64,000 nt of DNA from Eonycteris spelaea (lineage: Eukaryota; Chordata; Mammalia; Chiroptera; Pteropodidae): NCBI GenBank assembly GCA_003508835.1, contig PUFA01000077.1, positions 4,292,001 to 4,356,000 of the forward strand, given 5' to 3'. Below, in pieces: positions 46,716-60,359 of the stretch; position 1 is the stretch's first letter; each line of letters starts with the position of its first letter. A model generated the notes under the pieces. The model saw only the letters and a list, made by a program, of their open reading frames with translations, did no database searches and was not told the origin of the DNA. A program made the position numbers and the translations under genes.

Positions 46716-48799
46716 AAGAAATGGATCAATAGGATCAAGGACATCTCTCTGGGCCACTTTATGACATTTTGGATGGACCAAGTTTGTAAGAGATGATGTT
46801 GAGATATCCCAAACTGCTTAATATTTCCTTCGAAAAGATTAGCTTCCTTGCCTTGATAGGAATCAAACAATGTCAGTACAGAAAAGATTCTAGGTGAACA
46901 TGCAGATATCAGGCTCCATGTCACAAGGGAAGACTCTGGGGCCCACTGAGAAGGGACTTGCCCTGAATCGCTCAGTGATTACCAAACCCAGAACCAGAAG
47001 CTGAACTTGCAGTTGTCTGTGGCAGAACTTTCTGGTCTACCTTTCAGCACCCAGCTGTTACTAGATACGTGGGTTTAACTCTGGATAATGATGATGACTT
47101 GTTAAATTTTTAACTACCCCTAAAACGAACTTCAACTGAAAACACTGCATAATTTCTGCAAAGGAGACCGGTATGGTGATTTTATTTCACGATAATGGGG
47201 AGACCATATAAGCAGTGAGCAGTGTTTCAAAACTGGAACTTCTTTTCACAGCCATATGAAGCAATTTGGCTCTTTTCAAGATGCTTATCTCTCCGCGAGG
47301 GTATGAAAATTAAAAGTTGGCAAGCTCAAAACCTTGTAAAGAGTTTTTATTACTGTCACTTTTAATAGGATGCGGTGGCTGTGTTCTTTTCTTCAAAGCA
47401 CTGAGATGACATGTTGGTAAATCAGCTACTTTTTTCAAGTCTCCTCTGGTTCTCAAATCCCTTCCTACAAGTTGTATGTTATCTTTGCTCACGTCTGCAA
47501 CCTTGAACCACTGAGTGGAAGAGAGCGTTGCAGTTGATGATTGAAAAAAAAACAACGACAACAGACATCTAAAATGATATTTGCTGTCTCTCGTGGAACT
47601 CACACTTGATAGACTTTTCCGTTTACTTCTCACATTTAACCAGAAAAGCAGAAACCTCGCACTGAGGATGTGGGTTCTGGGTTCTTAAGCAAGAAAAGTT
47701 TCTCTTTTGCTTTCAGATCAATACACCATGTACTCCGGTTCAGAGCTGATCGTTTCTATCTGGAACAAAGAAATATTCTCTAAATGGGCAGCATTTACAA
47801 CATTTCTTTGAGGTACTTGCCAGCTGACAACTAGGGCACGGCAGCTTACATAATGAACGTAAGTCAACTCTCTCTGCCTGTGCGTTCAGGAGTTTATATT
47901 TTGGGATAAAACACACCATTTTAAGGGGCAATATCGAGAATGCTAGTCCATGTGACAAACATCACAGAGGTGACAGAGAAAACTAATTCTACCCGGGAGG
48001 CTCTGACTGGGAGTAAAATTATATGTATGCAAAGTATGAGGTAGACAAATATGGTTTCTGAGAAGTACTCACAAAGTGGAAAATAATCGACAATGTACCT
48101 CAGAACCATTGGGTGGCCTGTTCCTTCCTCTTCCCAAAATGAGTCATCATACCTAAAGAGTCATTTTGTAGAAATAAGAATGTCTATCTGTGTTAAAAAT
48201 CTGACTAGTTTTAAATTGAAGGATAGGGGAGGGGTCTGTGGCTGGCAACTGGTGGTATATGCATAGGTGTCTGTATCATTTTTCTCCCTAAAACGTTAGT
48301 TCTGTGTTCAGCATACAGCTCCATGGAGTTGCAGGGCCCAGGTTCAGCAAGTGACCTTCGATCTCCAAGCAGTAGGTCTGTTCTAAACTCCATTAAGCCA
48401 GCCAAGTACCTCTTTTTCTTTCATCAGCTCCCTTCCGTAAGACTGCTGGCTAGGAATTCCAAGCCCTTTAGTCTCTTCTGAAAGAAGGAACGAGTCTGTC
48501 TCTAGTTTACTCGATAATGTCAAATAATCAGCTCTAACCTGACCAACACAATCATATCCGTTCTCTTCCATCACTAAGCTTTCAAGATTTTCATTGATAA
48601 GACTCCGAATGAATGCAAAAGTTCTATAATATACTTTCACAACATACAGCAGTTAGCAATAGTAAGGCAAACTCTAAACTCCACGATCCAGTAATCACAG
48701 TGGAGATGTGAGCACTGCCTCAAGAAGGGCCATGCTGGTGTGATTACTTTATCGTAATTGCCACTTTAACATCTGACTTTCCCACTATACTGTAAGCAC
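46716..48799. other. No recognised feature
   Basis: Unique intron. Frames up to 107 codons on the minus strand (47310-47633) show no recognised similarity. Confidence 0.45.
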
Positions 48800-49200
48800 T
48801 GGCAGAAGGGTACAATATCTGTCTTGTTCAAGGCCATTGCCCTCAGGATTGTATAGTTCTGTTAGTGATAATACCAACCTCAAGGCTTATCATGAGGAAT
48901 GAAATAAGATCAATGAATGTAAAGACCTTAGTACAGTGTTTAGAACATAGCAGATATTCAAAATATTTTGCTGAATAAAAATAATAGAGGAGCAACAGAG
49001 AAGAAAGGAAGCTTAAACTTAAAAAGTTCAAGACTAAGTTTTCTTTGCATCATAGTCATGAGAGCTAATATTTGTTGAGAGTTTAGCATGTACCAGGCTT
49101 TATGCTGCCTTATGTAATGCCTGACAACAACACTAAGAAGTAGATACTATCATTGTCACCACTTTATATATAAGAAGCTGAGACCTTTGGGAAATAATAC
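48800..49200. mobile_element. Two MIR fragments, one forward, one reversed
   Basis: 48800-48985 is forward (gataataccaacctcaaggc, tagtacagtgtttagaacat, agcagatattca). 49050-49200 is reversed (gagagctaatatttgttgag, gcatgtaccaggctttatgc, agtagatactatcattgtca). Confidence 0.65.
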
Positions 49201-50354
49201 TCCCCACTATAACTCCCTATCATTCATCCTAGCCCTGTCCTCTAAGGCTGTCACCGAATACCATCAACCTAAAACCTCAAAAAGCAATGTTTTAAAGCTG
49301 AGAAGATAATATACATAAAAGTCCTATGCATCCCACAAAGCTCAATACAAATATATCTAGCCTCAAACAATTGCATGCATCATCACTGAGGTATTTTTGT
49401 TTTTAAGCAAAAAGGACAAAGTTTTTCTTTATATTTTCACTAAACACATTCCAGTCTCAGGAATTCCCAAATTTATGCTCCATTCTGTTCCGATAAAAAG
49501 TTACCAGAAGATTTCACTCATCAACTATTTCTGTAATTTAAGAATAAACTAAAACTGCAAAGCGAATCATTGTTCATAAGAATTGTCCTTCTGTGTGGCA
49601 GCCGAGGTGGGTGTGAAAGAGGCACAGCAATGAACAATAGAAGCAAAAGCGATCCTCAGAGTGTGGCAAATCTCCCTTGCGAGACTGTCCAGACAAGGGT
49701 TTACTGAAAAGCTCTTACGATTTCAAGAGAAAGAGCAAAGTTAACATGGAGAGAGAGCCCCATATAGTATTAAGTGTTAAAAAAATAATAATAATAATAA
49801 TCCTTCTCCCCCTCCCAATCTACCTAGACCCCTCCCATCCTCAATCACTGAACCTGCTGACAGTGGCAGACGCAGAATCTGGCTGGTTCCAGGACCCAGC
49901 AGGGTTGTGAAGTCGAAGGGAAATTACTTTATTTCCTATCCATGGAAATACGCTGGCCCAATGAGAAGAGGCGACTTTACCAGTGGGGGCTTTCTGGGAC
50001 AAAGGTATTCAGACTGATTCTAACACGAAGCAACACTTCTGTCAAAAAAGGGAATTTCCCCATGAAGCCTAAGTTTTTCCATACAAGCATTGAGGAACTC
50101 AAGATGGAGAGCAGCAAATGTGGATTCCCAATGAGCTAAAACTACCTTTGGCGGAGGAACTAGAATGAACTGCTATTTGATGTTGGTTGGGAAATAGTGG
50201 GGGCACCGTGGGAGAAGAGAAATAAGACATGGAGGAGGGATCAGAAGAGTTCAAGGTCCCCAGTGTTTGGGCTGGGAATTAAACACATCTAAAGAGCTGT
50301 CAAAACAAAAAGACTAATGTTGGGCTCCACGCTCCTGACATTTACCTCAACTAC
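49201..50354. other. No recognised feature
   Basis: Unique intron with a short (aat)n run near 49783-49800. Confidence 0.45.
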
Positions 50355-50520
50355 TAAGTATTAAATATTTACGAAGCACTTGGGCTCGTAGAGTGTTTTC
50401 TAGTTCCTTCTTCAAATTTTTGCCTTGTGTCCAGATGGAGACGTCGTGCTGTTTTACTGCTTGAGAAAGTGGAGGATCATAAATGCCAAGTGACTTATTC
50501 GAAATCACAACGTAAAAAGA
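50355..50520 (-). mobile_element. MIR fragment, reversed, weak
   Basis: attaaatatttacgaagcac, then a degraded core with tgccaagtgacttattcgaa. A 166-codon minus frame (50347-50847) runs through it and is not taken as a gene. Confidence 0.4.
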
Positions 50521-50929
50521 AGAATTGGGGCTCGTATGAGTGAAAATGACAGTCGTGCATGGACCCATAGTCCTAGAGTAACCAATCCAGACCAAGGGGA
50601 AATCAGTCAATGATCCTAGGTGAAATTCTATAGAAAAGCAGTTGTCTGCTTCCTTTTTATTAAAAAAAATTTTTTTTCTGTGATCTGTGTTTGCCAGAGG
50701 CAGGACACTGGATTCTTTACTTTTTCCCTCTAATTCTAGTGATCTGAGGAGACCTGGAAGTGATGTACCGCTTATAAATATGGCCAAAGACAAGATGAAG
50801 TCCACAGTGGCTACTACCCTGATTACTTTCTCTGCTTTCTCAGCCATGAAGCTGAAGTATGATATTTTACTCCCTCCTAATTTTTTAAAAATAGGACCTG
50901 AGCATCTTGCCCATTTTTATTCTCCTATA

Positions 50930-51090
50930 TCAGGGGTGTCTACAGCTATAGCCCATGGGCCAATCTGGCCCCTGGCCTGTATTTATATGGTCAACATACT
51001 AAGAAAGAGGAGTATGTGATTATATGTAACCTATACGTTTTATAATATATACTATTTTCTCCTTTTATAGAAAAAAAATGCTGACCTCAT
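50930..51090 (-). mobile_element. hAT-Charlie-type element, copy 2, internally deleted
   Basis: Starts tatcaggggtgtctacagct and gcccatgggccaatctggcc; ends near ttatagaaaaaaaatgctga. Same family as 21408-21625 in the other orientation, with its middle missing. Confidence 0.55.
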
Positions 51091-52837
51091 ATTTTTTATA
51101 ATTTCTAAGGTTTTACCAAAGAAATATATTTGATATTTTCTCTGGGCATTTTGCTCTATTGCCAAGATCAGATGTCCTCTTCATCGGATTGGCTCATATT
51201 TGAGGAAATAAATCAGAAGGAGATCATATATATAACGGCAGCAACAATTAGTGATGTGCTAGAAGCTGGCTTGCACAACCAATTATGGGCGCATCTTCCC
51301 CAATCAGCATTTGATGATTTTGCATAGATAGCCTGGAATCAGCCATAGTGCGAATATTTATACTGCGGATTGGCAAACACTACCAATTTTACCTTTACTT
51401 AACCATATAGGAGAGAAATACATCATGTTAACTCCTCATTTTCCAAAAAGATCTCAGGGTCAGTGCTAAATAGCTATGTCTAAGAGATGATGAGGTGACC
51501 ATATAAAGATTATCTTTTACAAAGAAAATTGAGAAAGAGTCAGAGTTTAAATTGAGTCCCAAACCCAAATACCTACAGGGGCTGGGAAGTTAAAATACAC
51601 ATATAAATGGGCTGGATAAAAAACAATAGGAAATGGCAGGGCCTGTGGAAACAAGAAAATAAAATCAAAGACATTCGAATTAAAAAAAAAAAAAAAAAAA
51701 GCCCTCTGCCAGACAAGCTAAACAGTGCCTGCCAATTTATGGCCCTGACTTAAGGGAAAGCATTTTGAAATGGAAAACTGCGCCTTTAAAAAACAATTTC
51801 CTGCCTCTCCTGGGCATTGCATTGCATTGATTTGAAAAGCACTAGAAGAGATTTTCCTAAGAAAGGTATACTGACCCAGGATTACTGACTAAGGGATAAG
51901 TTATTGAGGGAGGTGACTGCCTCACCTGTTCTGGAGGATGTTTTCCACTGAAGGCATCACATTCAGCCAAGTCATTTATTTCCTACAGAGGCAGAGAGAT
52001 GGATTGACAGAAGGGGCCCTAAGCATCCTGCTCCAGCTGTTTGACTCCTAGGCCGAGCTTCCTAAATGGGGTAGAAGCCTTCCATCTTTGGACATTTGTC
52101 AACTATTTCAAGCCAATGGGTGACATTGCATTAAGTATGCCACTCAATAGCTTTAAATGATACTTTCATAGACTAGAATAATAGATTTTCCTTTTAGAGT
52201 AAAAAAAATTTTAGCAGGCTGATTTTTTTTTTTTTTTTTTTTTAGATAGGAATCCCAAGCAAAAGCGAGAGGAGGTCCCAAACACAGCACGGAGTTTCTA
52301 AAAACTACAGCTCCTGTGGCTCTTGCAAAAGGAGGGAGGAAGACAGGTCAACTCACAGCTTGGGGTGGGGGGCGGGGACAGGGACAAGTAAAACCAAGAG
52401 TGATTTCTATGGATCAGTGCTCTGCCGAGCCTCAATACGTAGTTTTTAAAAAGAGAGGGAAGAAAGATTATAGGGATGTCCAAAAGTGCAACGGTAAGAC
52501 AGTCCCAAGAAATGGGAAGTGAGGTGGCAGTAAACTCCTGAGGCCCTGCAGAGGGTCTTGTACCTGGAAGTGAATGCATAACAGTGCATTTAGGGGCAAT
52601 GAGGACCGCAGAGAAAGGACGCTGAACCGTCCTTTGTGGTCACAGATAATCATGGAGAAAGCCAGGAGGCTATGTCCTAGAGACGCCACTCAAAAGTGTA
52701 CAAAAAGTTCACAGCAAACAGTGTTTTGTTCTTTTCATTCTCCATCGCCGACACTGTACTTACTATGTGTTAGAGTCAGAAAACACTGTAACTAAAGTGG
52801 TTTAAAATGAAATGATTAAAAACCTTTGTTTGTTTTA
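51091..52837. other. No recognised feature; long A and T runs
   Basis: An A19 run lies near 51681-51700 and a T21 run near 52224-52245, both possibly retroposon tails without a recognised body. The rest is unique. Confidence 0.4.
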
Positions 52838-53195
52838 CAATTTCTATGGCCTAAATATTTGTGTGCCCCTCGTCGCTCCCAAAAAAGAAATCACATGTCA
52901 AAATCCTAATACATGAGGCTATGAGGAGGTGGGGCCTTTGGACAGTGCTCTGCCCTCAGGAATGAAATCAGTGGTCTTATAAAAGGGGCCAAGAAAGCTC
53001 CCTCGTCCCACAGTGAAAACACCACTGCCCTCTGCGAACCAGGACGTGACTCTCACCAGACATGGAATGTGCCAGCACCTTGATCTTGGACTTCCCAGCC
53101 TCTAGGACCGTAAGAAATAGATGTTTATTGTTTCTAAGCTACCCAGTTTATGGTATTTTGTTACAGCAGCCCACACACATAAGGGAACAATCAAT
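52838..53195 (+). mobile_element. MaLR-type solo LTR (MLT1/MST-like), old endogenous retrovirus remnant
   Basis: Contains aaatcctaatacatgaggct, gaggaggtggggcctttgga, tggtcttataaaaggggcca, gcaccttgatcttggacttc, cctctaggaccgtaagaaat and accagtttatggtattttg in the order of MaLR LTRs. No internal coding region follows. Confidence 0.75.
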
Positions 53196-55262
53196 ACTAA
53201 CTTATCAAGGTACTGGAGGCCCATTAGTGTGCGCCAACCAGCTTACAGAATTACTCGGCTGAACACGGGTGGAAGCTCATCCTACACAGACGGTGGTGGG
53301 CCAGGTTGGCATTTGGTTCTAAAGCGTAAGGTGAAAATCCTGAAGGGCCAAAATTAGTGCACAGAAGTTTCTCCATGGTATTGTGTATGCAAACTGCTGA
53401 AGTTGTTCTCACACACGGTCAAGTCTTTAGAACAACACAACTGTTCAAGGAAAGGCCAAAGAGTTCTATGAGTCGCTGTCTGGACACGAGCCCTTCTTCC
53501 TTTAGGCGAGCTACCCAGACTCTCAGCTGCTCTTGGGAGATAGGTAAAGTCCTACATCTAAATGCCCCTGCTTGCCTGCTGGTCATTCCATTACTATAAC
53601 CCTAATGCAAATGAACAGACTCACTTTTCTCTTGGGAATATTAAAGAAGGTATGGAGTTGGCAACTTGCTCTGGGTTCTAAGTCAGTGACTGTACTGAGG
53701 AAGGAGAAATTCATCTTTATGGGTCTTTCTGCTCAACTGTACTGCAGGGAAACGTCTGATCAGCAGGGACAAAGTATGTGAGGCCATCCCAATGAAGCTT
53801 AATCTTCAGAGGACACAGATCTTAAGACAACACCAAGTGTCTAACTGTGTTTCATTATCACCTGGAGTCTGGATATTGCATGTAACACAGAGGTAATTAC
53901 ACAAGCAGGCTCGACCCCTTTCCTTGGCTTCTGGATTGATGTTTCTGATACCCAGCCAGCATCACACTTGTTAACTGACATCTACAAGGCAAGCAGGAGT
54001 AATCAGACTATCTAAACAGAAAGCCCGGTGAAGGGTCATGGGAAGGCCTGTGTTTAAGGCGCTGTGCATCAGCGAAGAGAGTTGAAGGTCTAATGGAGTC
54101 TGATTTGCACAAAGGTAATTCCTTGTCTCATGATAATGTAAGACCCTCTAGTAATCTATGAATAAAACATTAAATAAACAGCAGGTAGTCTAGCTAGTGA
54201 CGTGAGGTGCTTTTAGAGGGGTGGAGCTGTTGTGGGTTGTCATCCTGATCATGTTGGCAGGTGGTGCTGAAAACAACCTACATCTGTTCCTAAAGTCCTG
54301 TGTCTCAGACTAAAGCACAGAACATACTACTGGTATAGCACAGGGCTCAATGAAGGAAAATGTTGTGCTTTTTTTTTTTTTTAAACCTGGGAATCCCTAC
54401 TATTAAAAGTTAATGGGCTGGATAAATTCATGTCTTCACCTCCATTTATTTCCGGTTTCATTAGGAAGGAAAGCTGATTAAATCAACTCTTGGAAGAAGG
54501 TTTGTCTACATCTTTACACTAAAAATCAGTACCTCTAACTTCCCCCTAAAAGCTGACAGATCCACTTAAGTGAAGATCAATGCTAACAATGCAATTCCCC
54601 GCAGTAGAAAGATATAGAGGATCCTCGGGTTACACAAGACGACGACTAAGAACTGTCATTTGTCTTGGTGCCTCTATCAGCCCTGGTGGCTGATCCTCCT
54701 GGAGAAGATGGGTCATTCTCGTACCCTCAGAAAACAAAACTAAACTGTTCAGTTACTTTTAATACAGTAGATATGGCATACATTCAATTTTTTTTAACTG
54801 GTAAATATAACACAGTGCCAGTAGTACAGAGAATTGAATGAGCACAACTTTTTCTTTTTAATATTTTATTATTATTATTATTCAGTGGTAGTTTTTCCAG
54901 GACAAAAGAAATTGTGAATGGGTGCCAAGCATAGATTAATTTGGGGCATATTTCAGCCTCCTAAAACCAAAACAAAAGCAAGCAGCAAATGCAAATCACA
55001 TATATATCTTCTGTCTCTCTTTCCCTTTATGTCCAAAGCCCCTAGTATTGTTGCCATGGTTAAAAAACAAACACAGAATTAAAATAATATCATTATCATT
55101 TTTCTTTAAATAATTTGGCAGATAGCTTTTGAACGCAGCCCAAACGCTGTAATTTTCTGGTGATATCCTTTCTCTTATTATCCAAATAACCTGGTTGGTT
55201 ATTCTCCATTATAACTCTGTGTCCCAAGTCCATTCTGCCCTCCTTGGTGTCCTGGAAGACTG
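53196..55262. other. No gene recognised; unassigned sequence
   Basis: 53200-53800 has mixed composition and may hold further old repeat. 54600-54700 (atcctcgggttacacaagac) resembles the end of an ancient DNA transposon, weakly. A T14 run is near 54369. Nothing is firm. Confidence 0.35.
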
Positions 55263-55264
55263 AC

Positions 55265-55640
55265 CTCTGCGGATCTCATCACCCAGTCTCATTGCCCTCT
55301 GACTTCCAACTGGCCCAGCCAATGGGAGCAGAGGGAAGAAAGAAGCCTGAGCGCGGTTATTTTAACAGCCCTGTCCACCTAGATGTCCGCTTTGATCTTG
55401 GCTGCACACAGCTACAAGTGCTAGCAGGGGGCCCCTTTTCCATGGCTCCCCTGCTCCTGGAGCTCTCATGAGCTTTTGGTGACATCACTCTCCCTACTAC
55501 CTCCCCACGCCGAGGGGTGCTGATGGCTCCTCCGCTGTTGCCAGTCCTGGGTTCATCCCCATCTTGGTTGGTTCCCTTAACCGTGCCCACGCCTCTGCTC
55601 CAACATTCCATCTGTTTCCTGCCAGGACCCTTCACGCCAT
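55265..55640 (+). repeat. Ancient interspersed repeat, copy B (family not assigned)
   Basis: Same type as 1240-1640: tgacttccaactggcccagc, caatgggagcagaggg, cgctgttgccagtcctgggt, ccgtgcccacgcctctgctc and the end ccatctgtttcctgccagga, ccc. Probably an old L1 3'UTR type. It includes a CTCF-like gctagcagggggcccc near 55418-55433. Confidence 0.5.
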
Positions 55641-56202
55641 AGACCAGGAGAGGTCCAGGATTACCCCAGGCCTTCTAAAGATTCCTGGGAGAAGCAAGAT
55701 TACATTCTCCTGTCACAATAGGTCTTATTCCTCTTCCCAGGTTATTTCTCAAACACTCATCGCCACGGTGCCCCTGCCCACGCTCACTTCTTTCCAACTA
55801 TTCTACGCATGGAGCGATTCCCAGCTCCCTCACTCCTCCAAAGCACTCGACCACGATACAGCAAAATCTTACTGAAGGCTCAAGAAAGATGGAGGACTCT
55901 TATTTGGAGCAAAACAGGAAACATGTTAAAATTAATCTAAGACATGATGAATTTCCTCAGCCAAATTTATTCAGCTACCCACATCATATAGAATTTCTCT
56001 CTGGCAGGCTTCTCCTTAAGCCTTGCTAGCTGCCAAGACATCAGACCTCTTCTCCTGCCCCAGAATCTGCTCCCAGCTCCTCCCAACCTTTGTCCCCTCC
56101 TACCAAGAGTGTCCTAAGCATGAGCTACTACACCCTGCAAGGGACTACTGCTCTGCCTTTGTCTCGATCTTTTCCTTAAAGACTATGCCAAGGATCCAAA
56201 CC
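55641..56202. other. No recognised feature
   Basis: C+T-rich unique sequence with chance frames. Confidence 0.45.
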
Positions 56203-56404
56203 AAGGGTTGGCGAACCACAGCCCCATGGGTCAAGTCCACCTGTGTTTGTAAATCAAGTTTTGCTGGAACGCAGCCACACCCACCATCTATGGCTTTCCT
56301 TAGACAACTACAGAGCTGAATAGTTGCAACAAAGACCTCATGAACCGCAAACCCTAAAATATCTACTATCTGACCCTTTACAGAAGAAGTTTGCCTACCC
56401 CTGG
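56203..56404 (-). mobile_element. hAT-Charlie-type element, copy 3, full length
   Basis: aagggttggcgaaccacagc, then tttgctggaacgcagccaca and cccaccatctatggctttcc, ending actatctgaccctttacaga and agtttgcctacccctgg. It is the reverse of the copy at 21408-21625, with both ends present. Confidence 0.75.
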
Positions 56405-56464
56405 TCTAGCCTTTCTCAACTAAAAAAAATGTCAAGTAGGCATTTTCCTAAATAAAAGTTGCAG

Positions 56465-56560
56465 TCTTAAATTTTTTTAATTACATTTATTGGGGTAACA
56501 TTGGTTAAAACATTATATAAATGCCAGGTGTACAAATTTATTCTACAACATCGCCTTGTC
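56465..56560 (-). mobile_element. L1 3' end (bat-type tail), reversed
   Basis: A short T-rich head, then attacatttattggggtaac, attggttaaaacattatata and gccaggtgtacaaatttatt. This is the reverse complement of the tail at 3640-3714. Confidence 0.8.
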
Positions 56561-56927
56561 ATTTGTCAGGATACCAACCAGAATGAATAAGCAGCTGGCT
56601 TTTAAAATGATGGTTTCCTTTTAATTACTCAGAAGCATGAATATTCCATGTTTGTGAAGGTTAAAGAAACGGTATTTCCTATATTAAGACTGTAGACCTA
56701 TCTGAGGACAGTTTAATCTTGAATATGTGAAGAGCTTTTAGCAGATTAATGCCACTTGTATTAATTTATCCTAAAGAAATCAGTAAGTAATGAATAAGGA
56801 CTGAGCTACAAGGACATCGACATGGGTAGTTTGTAATAAGTAAGGAAAAAGCACCATATACAGCCAACAATTGTTGGAAATTCATTCAAGGAATACTCTG
56901 TAGCAATGGAAAATAATCATGTAAAAT
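56561..56927. other. No recognised feature
   Basis: A+T-rich unique sequence. Confidence 0.45.
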
Positions 56928-56999
56928 CCTTCCTTCCTTCCTTCCTTCCTTCCTTCCTTCCTTCCTTCCTTCCTTCCTTCCTTCCTTCCTTCCTTCCTT
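56928..56999 (-). repeat. (TTCC)18 microsatellite
   Basis: Eighteen perfect cctt units; on the minus strand this is a pure GGAA array. It is the second polypurine tract in the window, after 5338-5441. Confidence 0.98.
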
Positions 57000-58004
57000 T
57001 TAACCAGAGAAAGGTGTCCATGGCATATTTTTAAGTAGAAAGGGCAGGTGAAAATACAGAATATTATTATGATCTTATTTTTGTTTACATAAATGTATAC
57101 ATATATATGTATTCTGTGCACAGCTATGCAAATAAAAATAATCCAGAACAATGTACAAATTTTTAAACATGGTTGTCTCTGCATGGAGAGATAAAAAATG
57201 ATTATTTTTTCCTTACCTTGGCTCTATTTTTCCCACATGAGAAATATATTTTACACTTTACTAGGCACTTTTTATTTGAGGAGATTTTGAATAGGCTTGT
57301 TTGCCAGAGTTTAACTGTTGGATACCTGCTGAAGAATAACCGTCGACTTCTCTAATTTTACCCAAACCTTTCACTCCCCTTTTTCCTCTGCAATCGGGCA
57401 TTCTCTTAAGAGAAATTACACTCTGACTCTATTCAAACAAGCTCTGTTGTAGCAACAGTTGACATCCTGTCCATTCTACTGACCATGAAGACTCTTGCAT
57501 GCTCTGTATTAGATCGGGGAGTTGTTTGTCTGGGAGTGGGTTCCCCCTCCCCTGCCTTTTTAACTTGCTCTAAAAATATATCTAGCTACAAAAATAGAGA
57601 TGATGGAATATACAGAATTTGGTCTTCATCCTTCCGTGGTCTGGAAATTGTGGTCTGGAAATTCAATACAAAGGATCTGTTTTCTGAAGCATCTGGCACA
57701 CGCAGGAACTGTAAAGACTAAGGAGGAAGGGGGCTGGTGAGGGGATTTGCTGTCTGGGAAAGTCAAATTCCTGTACCAAGGGGCCACAGGACCACTGTGG
57801 AGCTGCCCAGACAAGGGGAAACAAGTTAGTTCTTTACTATACAACTTCAATGCAGAGAATTTCAAAAGAAAACTATAAAAATTTCTTCCAGGGGCAATGT
57901 GAATATTTCAGTACCCAGCAAAAGACAGGACTGGTGCTAATGACATATCCTTGTTTCACTGAGTAGGGCAGTATTCTGGTTTCATTAAGCCAGAAGCAAT
58001 AGAA
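57000..58004. other. No recognised feature
   Basis: Unique intron sequence. Short frames only. Confidence 0.45.
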
Positions 58005-58240
58005 ATAGCCCAGGCTTTGGAGCCAGACAAACTCAAATATTTAAGTCCCCAGCCATGTAACTTCACAGCTGTAGGACTTTGTGTCTATCATCTGCATCTC
58101 TTAGGACCTCTAGTTTCTTTTTCTAAAAATAACAAATAATACTACTGACCTTGAAGTATTTGTGTTATTGTTAGGAATGACATATGGTAAGGAGCAGTGC
58201 AGTGCCTGACGCCCAGAAAGGAAATAATAAAGATAATAGT
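58005..58240 (+). mobile_element. MIR SINE, forward
   Basis: Head caggctttggagccagacaa, core catgtaacttcacagctgta, then tactgaccttgaagtatttg and gcagtgcctgacgcccagaa. Confidence 0.72.
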
Positions 58241-59439
58241 ATTTTATGGTAAATAATAAAAGTAAAGGTATTTTATTAACAGTATAGATAAAAGTAATAA
58301 AAGCACTATTTCAAACACTGGTTATAATAATAATAATCTAGTTTGCCTAATTTTCAAACTCTGAATCGGAGGAAGATCTGACAAAAATTTAGGGGACATC
58401 CTCCTACAGATTAAGTAAGAGGCCTGGGTTAGGGCCTATGTCAAGCTAGTTTTTCCAATAACCTATTTTTTTTTTTTTCAACTTGTTATATTACCTGTGA
58501 GGGCAAACCAGCAGTCCTCTGGTTGCAAGAGGAAGTGAAAAAAGAGAAAGCATTCCCTTTCTCCCAAACATGTTTGCAAAATCTTGTTGTGACTGAGGCT
58601 GCCTTAAATCATTCTTTCCCTGGTATGCTAGCAGTTGATCGGATTGCTTCCTGAGAAGCCAAAGCCTTTTGTAAGACAACTTAAATGCATCGATTTCTCC
58701 ACGTGTGGGAGTTGGATCAATATACTCTACACGAAGACCACAGTCCCTCTACGTCTCTACTTGGTGCATTTGGATCATTTCACTCCTCCAGTAGTGTCTT
58801 GTGGCTGTCTGTACACAAGCCCCTCCCTTGTGGTTGCCTATTGAGTTTTCTTGGTGTTTGTGAAAGTGTCGTGAAAACATTTTGATAAAGGTTTGCAAAA
58901 AAGAAAACTGAAACAGACTTAGGGGAAGTTAGGAGCCAGATATCTCTCTTGTCTTTCCATTTCCACCCAAAGCCCAGCTGGGTGTGGCCCAGCGGCTGTA
59001 ACACTTGGGTTGGCTTGAGACATGAGTATGGAAAGGTCTGTGCTGGCCTTGGAATCCCTGCCCACTAAAGGGATCTTCTGTGAACTCACCTAATTCCTCA
59101 GGAATCGGGATTCTGTTTCTTTTGGGGTGGGTAGACATTGCAAGTCTTTCTATCAAAGCCATTACCTGATTCTTTTCAACTTTGAAGTTTTCACTTAATA
59201 AACCTCTAACAATCATGGGATGTGAACAAAAATTCCCACTTTTAATTTCTTGATTGAATCAATCATATACCTGATTATTTCCGTTATTAAGAAAGCTCAT
59301 TTAATCTTTCAAGTCCAGCCCTCTCTACCAGACACAAATTAGTCCATTATTTAGGCTAATAATCCTTCCTCTTTCTTCCCATTTTTCTTTCTTTCCTTCC
59401 CTGCTTCCTTCTTTCCTGTTTTTCCTTTCTTGCCTCCTT
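58241..59439. other. No recognised feature
   Basis: Unique intron with a T12 run near 58468 and a (ttcc/tttc)-rich patch at 59368-59430. Confidence 0.45.
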
Positions 59440-59545
59440 CACGAATGCTGTCATCAGTGGGCACCCCACAAAGTCGAAGCCTGCTCTATCCCTAGCTCCA
59501 AAAATAATGCTAGGCACATAATGAGCCTCCAATATCCACTGTTCG
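59440..59545 (+). mobile_element. L2/MIR-type 3' tail, forward
   Basis: gctctatccctagctccaaa, then atgctaggcacataatgagc and a cctccaatatccactgttcg end. Confidence 0.5.
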
Positions 59546-59744
59546 AATGAAGGAAGAATAAGGTCCCTTTGCTCATACAGCCAGTCATTCTGTTATTACT
59601 CCGCAGTAATAACATGGCAGTAATTATTACTCCACAGTGTTATTACAATTTTTAAAAAATAAATATTTTTATAAGTATTATTCCTTAATGATAATACGAC
59701 TAGCTGTGCTACCCCATTGGGGTGTGGGCAGGTGACATGATGGG

Positions 59745-60260
59745 CAAGACATATACAACCCACCCTTGCTCTCCTGGAACTTACAGTTGAATGATGGTAG
59801 GAGCCATTGAGCAGATAAGGACACAAATAATAAAATCGTTCCATGTTCTATGGTGGAGAAGCATAAGGATGTTTTGAGAACCGATCCAGGGAAACCTGAT
59901 CTTGTGCAAGAAGAAATAGGGAGTACGGCCAAGTCAGGGCAAGGTACCCTGAGTTAGTGACAATGGAGCGGAGATATGTAGGATGGGCAAGAGCTATGTA
60001 GGGAAATTAAGGTCTCGGCCGGGAGACAGCATGTAGGAAACCCTGAGATAAGAAAGAAACACACCTAGGACTGTAGAAGGGGTTAGAAGGAATGCAGTGA
60101 ATGAGAGAGAAGAGGTGCGAGATCAGGATGGAAAGGAGTGAAAATCGAGGAATATTCAGAATGAGGAATTGGCAGGGCTTGGTAATAAATTTGTGAAGGG
60201 GCAGACCAAAGAATCAAGGATGGTCTCAGGATTCTGGCCTTAGTAACTAAGTGGCTTTAT
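59745..60260 (-). mobile_element. L2 LINE fragment, reversed
   Basis: ctctcctggaacttacagtt, gagcagataaggacacaaat, then a purine-rich body with caagagctatgtagggaaat, and tggtctcaggattctggcct. The order fits reversed L2 at low identity. Confidence 0.5.
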
Positions 60261-60359
60261 CTCTAACTCATTCTCAGAGTTTTAATTCATTGTAGCATTT
60301 TCTTTGGATACAGGGCATTGCAGAGAGAAAAAAAGCTGTAAATGTATACAAATTCTTTA

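Noticed and set aside
50347..50847. 166-codon minus-strand frame with a hydrophobic start
   Set aside because: It passes through a probable MIR piece, shows no recognised family and has no conserved context. Taken as chance.
52838..53800. MaLR LTR followed by an internal retroviral region
   Set aside because: No reading frame or retroviral landmark was recognised after the LTR, so it is called a solo LTR.
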